Shown piece by piece: positions 1 to 8,171 of a stretch of 64,000 bases of DNA. The stretch comes from Arthrobacter sp. OAP107 (GTDB lineage: Bacteria > Actinomycetota > Actinomycetes > Actinomycetales > Micrococcaceae). The stretch covers positions 3,286,001 to 3,350,000 of the forward strand of contig NZ_JBEPOK010000001.1 of assembly GCF_040546765.1 (NCBI RefSeq), written 5' to 3'. The notes beneath the pieces were generated by a model. The model made no database searches. It was not told the origin of the DNA and saw nothing but the letters and a program-made list of their open reading frames with translations. The position numbers and the translations under genes were made by a program. Numbering within the stretch: the first letter of the stretch is position 1; every line of letters begins with the position of its first letter.

Positions 1-1331
1 CGGCGGCGTTTGAGGCGCATTTTTTGGACCCGGACGCACCCGGGTATGCGCGGGGTTGCCCGGCGGGGGAGCTGACGCCGGCGAGGTTCCGGGCCAAGGC
101 GCGGTATTGGCGGGAACGGCATCACCCGGTCAGCATCGAAAAACGCCACCACAGGTGTGTGCAGGACCGGCGGCTGGAGTATGCCCCGGACCGGGACGGC
201 ATGGCCTGGCTGTCCGCGTATCTGCCCGCGGACCAGGCCGCCGGGATCTGGAACCGCACCACCACCGCCGCCCGTGCCATGCAGGGCCCAGCCGAAACCC
301 GCACCCTGACCCAGCTCCGCGTCGATGCCGCCGCCGCATGGCTGCTCGGCCCAGCCCCGGAAGTGGGCGGCCCGGCTGACGACCCGGCCACAGGGTCGGA
401 GCTGGCCGGGCCCCGAGGGTCTGTGCAGGCAGGTGGATCGCTTTCCACAGATTTCCCGCCCGCGGTTTCCGCGTCCACTGGATCCGAGTCGGCCGGGTCC
501 GCAGAGTCGGTATCGGCTGGTTCCGTTTTGCCCGGTGGTGTGCCGTCACCGGCGGCGCAGGTCCTGGTCACCGTGCCGGTGTTTTCGCTGCTCGGCCTGT
601 CCGGGGAACCGGCCACACTCGACGGGCACGGGCCGATCCCGCCGTCCATGGCCCGCCGGCTCGTCGCCGAGGGCGCAACCTCATTCCTCCGGGTCCTCAC
701 CGACCCCCGCGACGGTGCACCCCTGGAGATCGGCCGCACCAGCTACCGGCTGACCAAACCAATGCGCCAATGGCTGCGGCTCCGCGACGCCAAGTGCACA
801 TTCCCCAACTGCAACAACCACTCCCTGGACAACGACGCCGACCACATCCTCGCCTGGACCGACGGCGGCGGCACCGGGGCCGCCAACCTCGGCCAACCCT
901 GCCCCAAACACCACAGACTCAAACACACCACAGCGTGGCAACCAGTCGGCGCCACCCGCGACACCCCACCGGGCTGGATCTCACCCAAGGGACGGTCCTA
1001 CCCGGCCGAGCACCAGGACTGGGAACCACCCACCTGGCCAGAACCACCGCCAGTCCAGAACTGGCCGGAGCCACCACGCGGCCGAGACTCGACCGGATCA
1101 GCACCTGCTCAAGACTGTCCCGAGCCGCCAGATCATCCGAACCTGCCGGATCGCTTCAACGGGTTCGGCAGCTACCCTGGGCTGGGCGGTTTTCAAAGCT
1201 ACCAGTGCCCCGAGCCTTCAGAACCCCCCGACAACCTTGACGATATTGAGAGCCTGATGGCTTTCGACGGCCCTGAACCACCGCTGCCCGCAGATCCTTG
1301 GCCCTACTGGTCCTCATCCACAGCCGCCTAA
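1..1331 (+). CDS. DUF222 / HNH endonuclease family protein, 5'-truncated by window edge
   Basis: C-terminal part of a DUF222-HNH protein; the frame is open to the left edge (first full codon at base 3), so the true start lies outside the window. The C-terminal HNH module is clear at about bases 795-935: a CxxxxC pair (CTFPNC), then the DADHILAW histidine, an asparagine (AANLG) and the PKHHRLKH histidines. The roughly 130 residues after it are proline-rich with WPEPP-type repeats and look disordered. These proteins are abundant in Arthrobacter and other Micrococcales. They are annotated as nucleases from the HNH fold, but their biological role is not established. The gene ends about 170 bases before the beta-oxidation gene and is separated from it by a palindrome, so the two are probably not one operon. 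Family call is confident; function is not. Confidence 0.9.
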   Translation, partial: AAFEAHFLDPDAPGYARGCPAGELTPARFRAKARYWRERHHPVSIEKRHHRCVQDRRLEYAPDRDGMAWLSAYLPADQAAGIWNRTTTAARAMQGPAETRTLTQLRVDAAAAWLLGPAPEVGGPADDPATGSELAGPRGSVQAGGSLSTDFPPAVSASTGSESAGSAESVSAGSVLPGGVPSPAAQVLVTVPVFSLLGLSGEPATLDGHGPIPPSMARRLVAEGATSFLRVLTDPRDGAPLEIGRTSYRLTKPMRQWLRLRDAKCTFPNCNNHSLDNDADHILAWTDGGGTGAANLGQPCPKHHRLKHTTAWQPVGATRDTPPGWISPKGRSYPAEHQDWEPPTWPEPPPVQNWPEPPRGRDSTGSAPAQDCPEPPDHPNLPDRFNGFGSYPGLGGFQSYQCPEPSEPPDNLDDIESLMAFDGPEPPLPADPWPYWSSSTAA

Positions 1332-1397
1332 GAAGCCACCCGCCTCAAAAGCGTGACGGCCATGGGGCATGCCTCGCCCCGGCGCTTGCAGCCGATA

Positions 1398-1411
1398 TTA
1401 CTCACGAGTAA
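1398..1411. promoter_or_regulatory. 14-bp palindrome upstream of the beta-oxidation gene, probable repressor operator
   Basis: TTACTC-AC-GAGTAA, a perfect inverted repeat with 6-bp arms, starting about 105 bases before the chosen ATG at 1504 and just after the stop of the upstream HNH gene. AT-rich palindromes of this form are typical TetR-family operators, and that family commonly represses fatty-acid degradation genes in actinobacteria. No regulator gene is adjacent in the window, so the cognate protein is unknown. Confidence 0.6.
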
Positions 1412-1503
1412 CGTTGGGTTCACGGGTGCCCGCCCTTGCTGGTCCTGCCGTCCAGCAATGCCGAGTCATCTACCGCATGCCAGTCTCAATGAGGAGCCAC
1501 AGA

Positions 1504-3672
1504 ATGAGCGCCGCTGAATTCCGCAAGCTTGCCGATCTCTTCCCTGATGAGGCGGTCACTCATTCCTCCGTGCAGGACATCGAACTCCCCGCTGCAGAAG
1601 GCCGCACCAGCCCCGGCGTCCTGGCCCTGATCACCCTGGACAACGGATTGGGCCCGTCCAAACCAACCACGCTTGGCCCCAATACCCTCGTTGAACTGGG
1701 CATCGTCCTTGAAGGACTCCGCGGGCGGGCGGCCGCGGGCGAGATTGCGGCCGTTGGGGTGACCGGCAAACCGAACTTCTTCGTCGCCGGCGCCGACCTC
1801 TCCGCGGTGACAAAGCTGCAGGAGCGGGAGCATGGCCTCTGGATGGCCCAGCTGGGCCACGACGTTTATGCCACACTGGCCAACCTGGGCGTTCCCAGCT
1901 TCGCCTTTATCAACGGTGTGGCCCTGGGCGGCGGACTGGAGGTCGCCCTGCAGTCCACCTACCGCACCGTGTCCACGGGCGCCGGCGCGCTGGCGCTTCC
2001 CGAGGCTTTCCTGGGTCTGGTGCCCGGATGGGGCGGCGTGTACCTTCTGCCGCGGCTGATCGGACCGGAGAATGCGGTCAAGGTGATGATCGAGAACCCG
2101 CTGAATAACAACCGCACGCTGTCCGGCCCGGAAGCCTTCAAACTCGGCATCGCTGATGCGCTGTTCGAGCCGGAGAATTTCCTCGAGCAGTCGGTCGCCT
2201 GGGCTGCGCGCGTTGTCGCCGGCACCGCAGTTTCAGGTACAGCACCCGAACGGCCCGCCGCCGTCGATCCCGCCGACCCCGGAGTCGCCGCGCGCTGGGC
2301 GGACGCCATCGCTGCCGGCCGCGCCGTCGTCGAAACCAAAACCTCCAACGCTTCCCCCGCGCCGGCAGAGGTACTGAACATCATGGCGGCGAACCGCACC
2401 ATGACCCAGGCCGAGTCTGCCGCACTCGAATGCGAAACGCTGGCCGGCCTCATGCAAACGGACGAGTTCCGCGCCACCGTCTACGCCTTCCTCGAACTCG
2501 TCCAGAAACGGGCCAAGCGGCCCGCCGGTGCACCGGAGCGCGGGCTCGCGCGGCCTGTCAGGAAGATCGGCGTGGTCGGCGCCGGCCTGATGGCCGGCCA
2601 GCTCGCGCTGCTGTTCGCCCGCCAACTCGCTGTTCCGGTGGTCCTGACCGACATCGACCAGAACCGGGTGGACAAGGGCGTCAGTTACGTTCACAACGAA
2701 GTGGACAAGCTGGTGGCGAAAGGCCGGCTGGGCGCCGACGCAGCCACGACGGCCAAGGCCCTCGTGACAGGGTCGGTCTCCAAGGAGCCGTTCGCGGACG
2801 CCGACTTCGTCATCGAGGCCGTCTTCGAGGAGCTGAACGTCAAGAAGCAGGTCTTCGACGAGCTTGAGGCCATCGTCCGGCCGGACTGCATCCTCGCCAC
2901 CAACACATCCTCACTGTCAGTGACGGCCATGGCCGCCGACCTGCGGCACCCGGAGCGGCTGGTGGGCTTCCACTTCTTCAATCCCGTGGCCGTCATGCCG
3001 CTGTTGGAAATCGTCCGGGCACCAAAGTCCGACGACACCGTGATCGCCACTGCTTTCGAACTCGCCAGGGGCCTGAAGAAGACGGCCGTTCTGGTCAAGG
3101 ATGCGCCGGCGTTCGTGGTCAACCGGATCCTGCTGCGGCTCATGGGCGAAGTCACGGCCGCCTTCGACGAAGGCACGCCGGCCGAAGTTGCTGATGCCGC
3201 GCTGCGCCCGATGGGTCTTCCCATGACGCCGTTCACGCTCCTCGCCATGGTGGGACTGCCGGTGGCCCAGCACGTTCAGGAATCCCTGCATGCGGCCTTC
3301 GGGGACCGTTTCCCGGTCTCGCAGAACCTGCAGAAACTGGTCGACAACAACATCCGTTCCCTGTGGTCGGCGTCAGAAGATGGCCGCCAGGAGATCCCCG
3401 CGGCCACGTCGGCCCTGTTATCTTTTGGCAGCACACCGTCAACCGCTGAGGAAGTGCTGCGCCGGACCCAGGACGCGCTGGCCGAGGAGATCGGGCTGAT
3501 GCTCGAGGAGGGCGTGGTGGCAGCGCCCCAGGATATCGACCTCTGCATGATCCTGGGCGCCGGCTGGCCGATGTTCCTCGGCGGGATCACCCCCTACCTC
3601 GACAGGGTGGGAGCTTCGGAGCGCGTCAACGGCAAACGGTTCCTGCCCCCAGGCGTGGCATCCCGCTCCTGA
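1504..3672 (+). CDS. fadJ: Bifunctional enoyl-CoA hydratase / 3-hydroxyacyl-CoA dehydrogenase (FadB/FadJ type)
   Basis: A 722-residue multifunctional beta-oxidation enzyme: hydration of 2-enoyl-CoA, then NAD-dependent oxidation of 3-hydroxyacyl-CoA. The N-terminal crotonase half shows the oxyanion-hole region (VAGADLS), ALGGGLE and PEAFLGLVPGWGG with its conserved glutamates. The dehydrogenase half begins near residue 355 with the dinucleotide-binding GVVGAGLMAGQ and carries the catalytic-histidine motif HFFNPV near residue 489, followed by the two C-terminal helical domains. I chose ATG 1504 because it is preceded by AGGAG at a good distance; an in-frame ATG at 1369 would add 45 unlike-family residues and overlap the palindrome. 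In related genomes this gene usually follows a thiolase gene, but here the upstream neighbour is an HNH gene. Symbol is by family resemblance. Confidence 0.93.
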   Translation: MSAAEFRKLADLFPDEAVTHSSVQDIELPAAEGRTSPGVLALITLDNGLGPSKPTTLGPNTLVELGIVLEGLRGRAAAGEIAAVGVTGKPNFFVAGADLSAVTKLQEREHGLWMAQLGHDVYATLANLGVPSFAFINGVALGGGLEVALQSTYRTVSTGAGALALPEAFLGLVPGWGGVYLLPRLIGPENAVKVMIENPLNNNRTLSGPEAFKLGIADALFEPENFLEQSVAWAARVVAGTAVSGTAPERPAAVDPADPGVAARWADAIAAGRAVVETKTSNASPAPAEVLNIMAANRTMTQAESAALECETLAGLMQTDEFRATVYAFLELVQKRAKRPAGAPERGLARPVRKIGVVGAGLMAGQLALLFARQLAVPVVLTDIDQNRVDKGVSYVHNEVDKLVAKGRLGADAATTAKALVTGSVSKEPFADADFVIEAVFEELNVKKQVFDELEAIVRPDCILATNTSSLSVTAMAADLRHPERLVGFHFFNPVAVMPLLEIVRAPKSDDTVIATAFELARGLKKTAVLVKDAPAFVVNRILLRLMGEVTAAFDEGTPAEVADAALRPMGLPMTPFTLLAMVGLPVAQHVQESLHAAFGDRFPVSQNLQKLVDNNIRSLWSASEDGRQEIPAATSALLSFGSTPSTAEEVLRRTQDALAEEIGLMLEEGVVAAPQDIDLCMILGAGWPMFLGGITPYLDRVGASERVNGKRFLPPGVASRS

Positions 3673-3677
3673 CACAG

Positions 3678-3728
3678 AGCGAGGACACTTGAGACCCTGC
3701 TGAAGGGGCCTCAAGTGTCCGTTCGCGC
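3678..3728. terminator. Hairpin between convergent genes
   Basis: GGACACTTGAG (3684-3694) pairs perfectly with CTCAAGTGTCC (3711-3721), and the flanking GAGCGA/TCGCGCTC partly extends the stem. It lies between the stop codons of fadJ (+) and the ECF ATPase gene (-), where a bidirectional terminator is expected. There is no clear T-run. Confidence 0.6.
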
Positions 3729-3775
3729 TCGGTACCGGCAGCTGGGGTGAGGACACCGGCGGCTTCACGGGCGCC

Positions 3776-5374
3776 TCAGTGCGACCGGAGCCGGCCGCCG
3801 TCGAGCTTGAGCAGCCGGTGCGCGTGAGACCTCGCGAACCGGAGGTCGTGCGTCACCATCACGACGGCGGCGCCGCGGCCGGCCGCCGCTGACACGGCGT
3901 CGGTGAGCCGCATGAGGCCGTGCGCGTCCAGGGCCACCGTCGGTTCATCGAGCGCCAACACCGACGGCTCGCGCGCCAGGACGGTGGCGAGGGCCAGCAG
4001 CCGCTGGCCGGACGCCGGCAGCTCATGGGGATGGGCGCTTTCGGTGTCTTCAAGTCCGACGGCGGCCAAGGCTGCGCACGCGCGTTCCTGCGCCGCCGTG
4101 CTGAACAGCCGGTCCAGCCCGAACAAAACTTCCCGGAGCACGGTGCGCTCGAACAGCTGGTCGTGGGGGTGCTGGAAGAGTAGCCCCAGCCGGCGGGCCA
4201 CCAGTCCTGTGGGAACACCGGCAATGGACTCCCCGGCCACACGGACGTCACCGCGATGCGGGCGGTAGAGGCCGTTGAAGAGCCGGAGCAGCGTGGACTT
4301 GCCGGCACCGTTGGGCCCGGTGACGGCGACGATTTCCCCGGGCATCACCTGCAAGTCCACATCCTCCAGGAGCAGGCCGTCGCCTGCAGCCACGTGGCCT
4401 GACGCGAAACCGAAGGCCACATTCGCCAGCTCCAAAGCCGCAGCAGTTCCAACGGCGGCAGCTTCCGACTGGGGAAGCCTCGCTGCAGCGGGCGGCGGCG
4501 GCGCCGACGCCGGCGCCGGCTCGGACTCCGCGTCGGGCTCCGGATCCGGGTTTGGGTCCAGGCAGGCGCCCGAGATCACGACGCCGGACGCAGCCAGCGC
4601 CGCACCCTGCAGAATCCGGTCCGGCGGTCCGGCCGCCGTCACTTCCCCATCCTTCAATACCAGCCAGCGCTCCGCGGCGCGGGTCAGCGCATCGGCGTGC
4701 TGGCTCAGCACCAGTACGGCCGTGCCCCGGGCCGTCTCGGCATGGACCAGCTCCACGACGGTCCGGATCCCGGCCTGGTCCAGGGACTCGAGCGGCTCGT
4801 CGAGGACCAGGACGCCGGGACCGTCCACCACCGCGCAACCCACAGCCAGACGGCGGAGCTCGCCGCCGGACAGCGTTGCGGGATCCCGCTGGAGGAGCCC
4901 ACCGAGTCCGGTCCGGCGGGCAATATCGGCGACAGTCCGCACCATCTCGGCCCGCGGGACGCCGCGGTTTTCCAAGCTGAAGGCGAGCTCCTCCTCCACG
5001 GTTCCACGAACCGCCGAGAGCATGGACGCCGCGTCCTGCGGCACGTAGCCGACATGCCGTGCCCACGCTCCGGGATTGATCCGCGGATCATCCGGCGCCC
5101 CGGTAAAGGACAGGGGACCGCCCTCGGCAGGATCTCCGGCCACGTCCAGCTGCAGGCTCCCGGCCAGCATTCCGTCCCGCCCGCCGAGCAGCCACGCACC
5201 AAGGAGCCGTCCCAATGTGGACTTTCCGCTGCCGGATCCGCCCAACACCGCGGTCAGCGTGCCGGGAGCCGCGGCCACCCCCACCCCGCGCAGCGCGGGG
5301 CTGGCGTCACCGTGGTACGAAAACGAGTCAATGCAGGCCAGCAGCGTGGTCCCATCTGTCCTGTCGGCGATCAT
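3776..5374 (-). CDS. ECF transporter ATPase, two ATP-binding domains fused (EcfA-EcfA')
   Basis: A 532-residue energising subunit with two ABC domains in one chain. Domain 1 has the Walker A motif GGSGSGKST near residue 45 and a normal LSGGE signature. Domain 2 has GPNGAGKST near residue 355, but its signature reads LPASGQR instead of LSGGQ, so the two ATP sites are probably not equivalent. A flexible Pro/Glu/Ala linker joins the halves. The fused arrangement resembles YkoD-type ATPases of ECF vitamin transporters. The gene overlaps the EcfT gene by 4 bases and is the last of the S-T-A order, so it is translationally coupled. It should sit on the cytoplasmic face, coupling ATP hydrolysis to uptake by the S component. 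Confidence 0.92.
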   Translation of the reverse strand: MIADRTDGTTLLACIDSFSYHGDASPALRGVGVAAAPGTLTAVLGGSGSGKSTLGRLLGAWLLGGRDGMLAGSLQLDVAGDPAEGGPLSFTGAPDDPRINPGAWARHVGYVPQDAASMLSAVRGTVEEELAFSLENRGVPRAEMVRTVADIARRTGLGGLLQRDPATLSGGELRRLAVGCAVVDGPGVLVLDEPLESLDQAGIRTVVELVHAETARGTAVLVLSQHADALTRAAERWLVLKDGEVTAAGPPDRILQGAALAASGVVISGACLDPNPDPEPDAESEPAPASAPPPPAAARLPQSEAAAVGTAAALELANVAFGFASGHVAAGDGLLLEDVDLQVMPGEIVAVTGPNGAGKSTLLRLFNGLYRPHRGDVRVAGESIAGVPTGLVARRLGLLFQHPHDQLFERTVLREVLFGLDRLFSTAAQERACAALAAVGLEDTESAHPHELPASGQRLLALATVLAREPSVLALDEPTVALDAHGLMRLTDAVSAAAGRGAAVVMVTHDLRFARSHAHRLLKLDGGRLRSH

Positions 5375-6159
5375 GCCTGGCCACCGATGGACTGAGAAAG
5401 GGCGGACACTGACCCGCTGGAAAGCACCTCAGCGACGCGCCACCCCACCGCTGCCAAGGCAAGGAGGACCGCCACAATGCGGAAGGCTGCCTGGCCGGCT
5501 GAATCGGGAACCTCCGCATAGCTGGTGCGGGGACCGGGGCTCCCGAACCCCCTCGCGTCGAGGGACTGGGCCCGGATGCCTGCGTCGTGAACCAGGCCCA
5601 GGACCAACGGGACCATCTGCAGCCGGATGGCCGCTGCCCGGCTGCCGATCCCCCGTCCCACCACCAGGCCGCGCGACTCCTGCGCCTGGCGGACCTTGTC
5701 CATCCGCGCGGCGACCAGCGGGGCAAGCAGCAACGTGGACGCCAACACATATCCCACCTGCGGCGGGACGCGGCGGGCAGAGAGGGCGGCCACCAGTTGG
5801 GAAACCCGGACGCTGAAGGAAAACACCATCAGCACCAGGACGAAGGCTGCGGTGCGCAGCCCCATCTCCACGGCGAAGGCCAGCCCCTCGGCCGTCACCC
5901 GGGCGGGGCCCCAGCTGGCGAGCACCGTGCGCCCCTCCGGGAAGAAAAGTCCGTGGATCACCAGCAGCGAAAGCCAGAACGGCACGATGATGGCAGCCCC
6001 GGCCAGCAGGACCCGGCGGACGGTGCCCGCGACGGCGGAGAGAACCACCGCACCGGCTGCCACGGTGAGCGATACGGCCCAACTGTCGGCCGCCGTCGTA
6101 ATGACCAGGACGGCGGCGGCGGCCGTCAGCGTGGTCAGCGGGTTGAGGCGTGTGGACAC
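5371..6159 (-). CDS. ECF transporter transmembrane component T (EcfT)
   Basis: A 262-residue membrane protein with several hydrophobic segments in its N-terminal half and two Arg-Gly coupling motifs in the cytoplasmic region: ESRG and, about 40 residues later, DARGFG. These are the short helices through which EcfT grips the two ATPases. It lies between the S-component gene (19-base gap) and the fused ATPase gene (4-base overlap), which makes a complete single-substrate ECF module. The start ATG at 6159 leads straight into hydrophobic sequence. Confidence 0.9.
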   Translation of the reverse strand: MSTRLNPLTTLTAAAAVLVITTAADSWAVSLTVAAGAVVLSAVAGTVRRVLLAGAAIIVPFWLSLLVIHGLFFPEGRTVLASWGPARVTAEGLAFAVEMGLRTAAFVLVLMVFSFSVRVSQLVAALSARRVPPQVGYVLASTLLLAPLVAARMDKVRQAQESRGLVVGRGIGSRAAAIRLQMVPLVLGLVHDAGIRAQSLDARGFGSPGPRTSYAEVPDSAGQAAFRIVAVLLALAAVGWRVAEVLSSGSVSALSQSIGGQA

Positions 6160-6178
6160 CTGGCCGGCGGTTCGGCAG

Positions 6179-7000
6179 TCAGGAATTCCGCACCGCCGGC
6201 TCCTTGCCGGCCAGGACGCGGAAGCGGCGGACGAACGGGAACTGGAACGTGGTGCGCCGCGGCATCGCGTAGACCAGCATGGCGGCGATGGCGAAGACGA
6301 TGGCTTTGTCCATGGGATCGGAAATCAGGGCCTGCTTGGTGATGGCGGCCAGCAGGGTGTCGCCCATGGCCCGGAAGGCGCTGACAATCGCACCGGTGCC
6401 GGCTCCTGAGGTGCCGCCGAAGACAAAAGCGGCGATCGGGGCGGACACCACGCCGGCAACAATGCCCGTGAGGAAGCCGGCGACCGGCGCCAGGTAGAAC
6501 CGGCGGAACAGCCCGTACCGCGCGGCCACGCCGGCCAGGAAACCGATCAGCGCGGCGCCGGCCGCGAAGGGCAGGACTGTCGGGTTGAAGAACGACCACA
6601 CGATGCTGCTCAGGGCACCGGTGGCGGCGCCGGCGGCAGGCCCGGCAAGGACGGCAATGAGCACCGTGCCGATGGAGTCGAGGTAGAACGGCAGGCCGCT
6701 GGTGCCCATGAGCTGTCCCAGCACGATGTTCAGGACCAGCGCCACGGGGATGAGCACCACGGTGGACGTGGGCAGGGTGGGAAGCACGCCCACGATCAGC
6801 AGCAGCGCGCCGAGGAGGAAGCCGCCCAGCGCGACGAGCGAGGAAATGCTGCCGATCCCGCCGGCGATGTCGGCGGGCTGGGTGAGGACCAGGAAGACGA
6901 AGGTGGCGGCAATGGCCGCGGCGCCGAGCAGCCCAAGGACCCTGCGCCGGCGGACAGCATTCCGGTCCGTGGGAGGAAGGGTCAGGGACGGCTGTGACAT
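6179..7000 (-). CDS. ECF transporter S component (substrate-binding membrane subunit), substrate unknown
   Basis: A 273-residue polytopic membrane protein with about seven hydrophobic segments, a basic cytoplasmic N-terminus and small-residue-rich helices (GPAAGAATGAL). Its position at the head of the T-A operon and its composition fit an ECF substrate-capture subunit, larger than the roughly 200-residue minimum. Start 7000 is chosen over 7036 because GAAGGA lies just upstream of that ATG. The nearest upstream gene is a nucleoside hydrolase on the same strand 124 bases away, so a nucleobase, nucleoside or other riboside-derived compound is a reasonable guess; thiamine-type substrates remain possible. 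No riboswitch was recognisable upstream. Confidence 0.85.
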   Translation of the reverse strand: MSQPSLTLPPTDRNAVRRRRVLGLLGAAAIAATFVFLVLTQPADIAGGIGSISSLVALGGFLLGALLLIVGVLPTLPTSTVVLIPVALVLNIVLGQLMGTSGLPFYLDSIGTVLIAVLAGPAAGAATGALSSIVWSFFNPTVLPFAAGAALIGFLAGVAARYGLFRRFYLAPVAGFLTGIVAGVVSAPIAAFVFGGTSGAGTGAIVSAFRAMGDTLLAAITKQALISDPMDKAIVFAIAAMLVYAMPRRTTFQFPFVRRFRVLAGKEPAVRNS

Positions 7001-7048
7001 GGTGGATCCTTCGGCTGAAAACGGCGGGTCCCGCACCCGTGGCGTGAT

Positions 7049-7066
7049 CTTCCGCGTGCGCGGAAG
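7049..7066. promoter_or_regulatory. 18-bp palindrome upstream of the ECF operon
   Basis: CTTCCGCG-TG-CGCGGAAG, perfect 8-bp arms around two bases, 49-66 bases upstream of the S-component start and between it and the nucleoside hydrolase stop. It could be an operator for the ECF operon or a short RNA hairpin. No regulator is encoded nearby. Confidence 0.4.
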
Positions 7067-7124
7067 CGGGCGCCTATGTCACCTCGGCGCGGCTACCATC
7101 CTACCGACCTGCGGGCACACCGTG

Positions 7125-8171
7125 CTACGCCTCCGGCTGGTGCGGCCGCTTCCCAATACCGGCCGCCAGAGCGCCCACCGATGAGATCAGCTCGTCGAAG
7201 CACTGCGCGGGGTCGTTCGACGTGACGATCCTGGCGTTGAACGGCTCCTTCCAGATGCCCCGGAAGTCGGCGACGGTGGTCCCGACCAGGCGGGGCGCCT
7301 CCGTTTCCACGTGCACTGTGGCTGGCCGCGTGCCGTACGGAGTGCGCCCGATGGCCGCGGCGGCGGCGAAGGCATCATGCATGTGCGCGATGAAGCCCTG
7401 GTCGTAGAGCCGGTGGAACTCCATGTAGAAGCGCATGGCATCAGACAGGCACGCCACGAGCGGGTTGTCCGAGCGGCTTCGCTGCCCCTCCGGCTGTTCA
7501 GCCAGCACAAGTTCCGGTTCTGCCCCGGCAGCCTCGGCGAGACGCTGCAGGTGCTCCGGCCGCAGCTCGATGCGCTCCGTGGTCTCGAGCGCACACACCA
7601 CCGGCAGGTTCTCCTCCGGAAGCCCGCTGTAGGCGGCGAAAACTTCCGCGGCCGCATGCGGGTCCACGGACACGTTCCACTCCGCCGTCGGCGTCGTGTT
7701 GCCCTGGTAATTGAAGCAGCCGCCCATGATGACCAGCCCCTTGAGCAGCTTGGGCAGGTCAGGCTCAGCACGCAGCGCCAGGGCAAAGTTCGTCAGCGGC
7801 CCAGTGATGAGGCCGGTGAGTTCCCCTGGGTGTGCCCGGGCCGCTTCCACCCACACGTCCACGGCATGCCGCGGTGAACCCTCCTGCTGCGGCAGCGGGA
7901 GCTCGGCGTAGCCGATCCCCTGCGGTCCGTGGGTTTCCTCGGTGGTGACCAGCGGGATCTCCAGCGGCACTTCCGCGCCCATGGCAACTTCAATGCCTGT
8001 CCGGCCGCAGAGCTCCAGCAGGGCGAGGTTGTTAAGCGCCACCTGGCGGGCGCCCACGTTGCCCGCCGTGCACGTGATGGCCTCGATCCGGACCTCCGGC
8101 CGGGACAGCAGGTAGACCAGCGCCAGGGCGTCGTCGATCCCGGTGTCAACATCCATGAGGATGGAGGGCAT
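7125..8171 (-). CDS. Nucleoside hydrolase (inosine/uridine-preferring family)
   Basis: A 348-residue N-ribohydrolase that cleaves the N-glycosidic bond of ribonucleosides to give base and ribose. The N-terminal calcium-binding DVDTGIDDA (Asp9, Asp13, Asp14) is intact, and the late MHDAF motif supplies the His-Asp pair near the active site. The start codon overlaps the stop of the upstream aldo/keto reductase gene by one base (TGATG), so the two are translationally coupled. The ECF operon starts 124 bases downstream on the same strand. Base preference cannot be read from sequence alone; purine, pyrimidine or modified-base nucleosides are all possible. Confidence 0.92.
   Translation of the reverse strand: MPSILMDVDTGIDDALALVYLLSRPEVRIEAITCTAGNVGARQVALNNLALLELCGRTGIEVAMGAEVPLEIPLVTTEETHGPQGIGYAELPLPQQEGSPRHAVDVWVEAARAHPGELTGLITGPLTNFALALRAEPDLPKLLKGLVIMGGCFNYQGNTTPTAEWNVSVDPHAAAEVFAAYSGLPEENLPVVCALETTERIELRPEHLQRLAEAAGAEPELVLAEQPEGQRSRSDNPLVACLSDAMRFYMEFHRLYDQGFIAHMHDAFAAAAAIGRTPYGTRPATVHVETEAPRLVGTTVADFRGIWKEPFNARIVTSNDPAQCFDELISSVGALAAGIGKRPHQPEA

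Noticed and set aside
7001..7124. TPP or other riboswitch before the ECF operon
   Set aside because: The 124-base gap shows none of the conserved core sequences; only a short palindrome is present.
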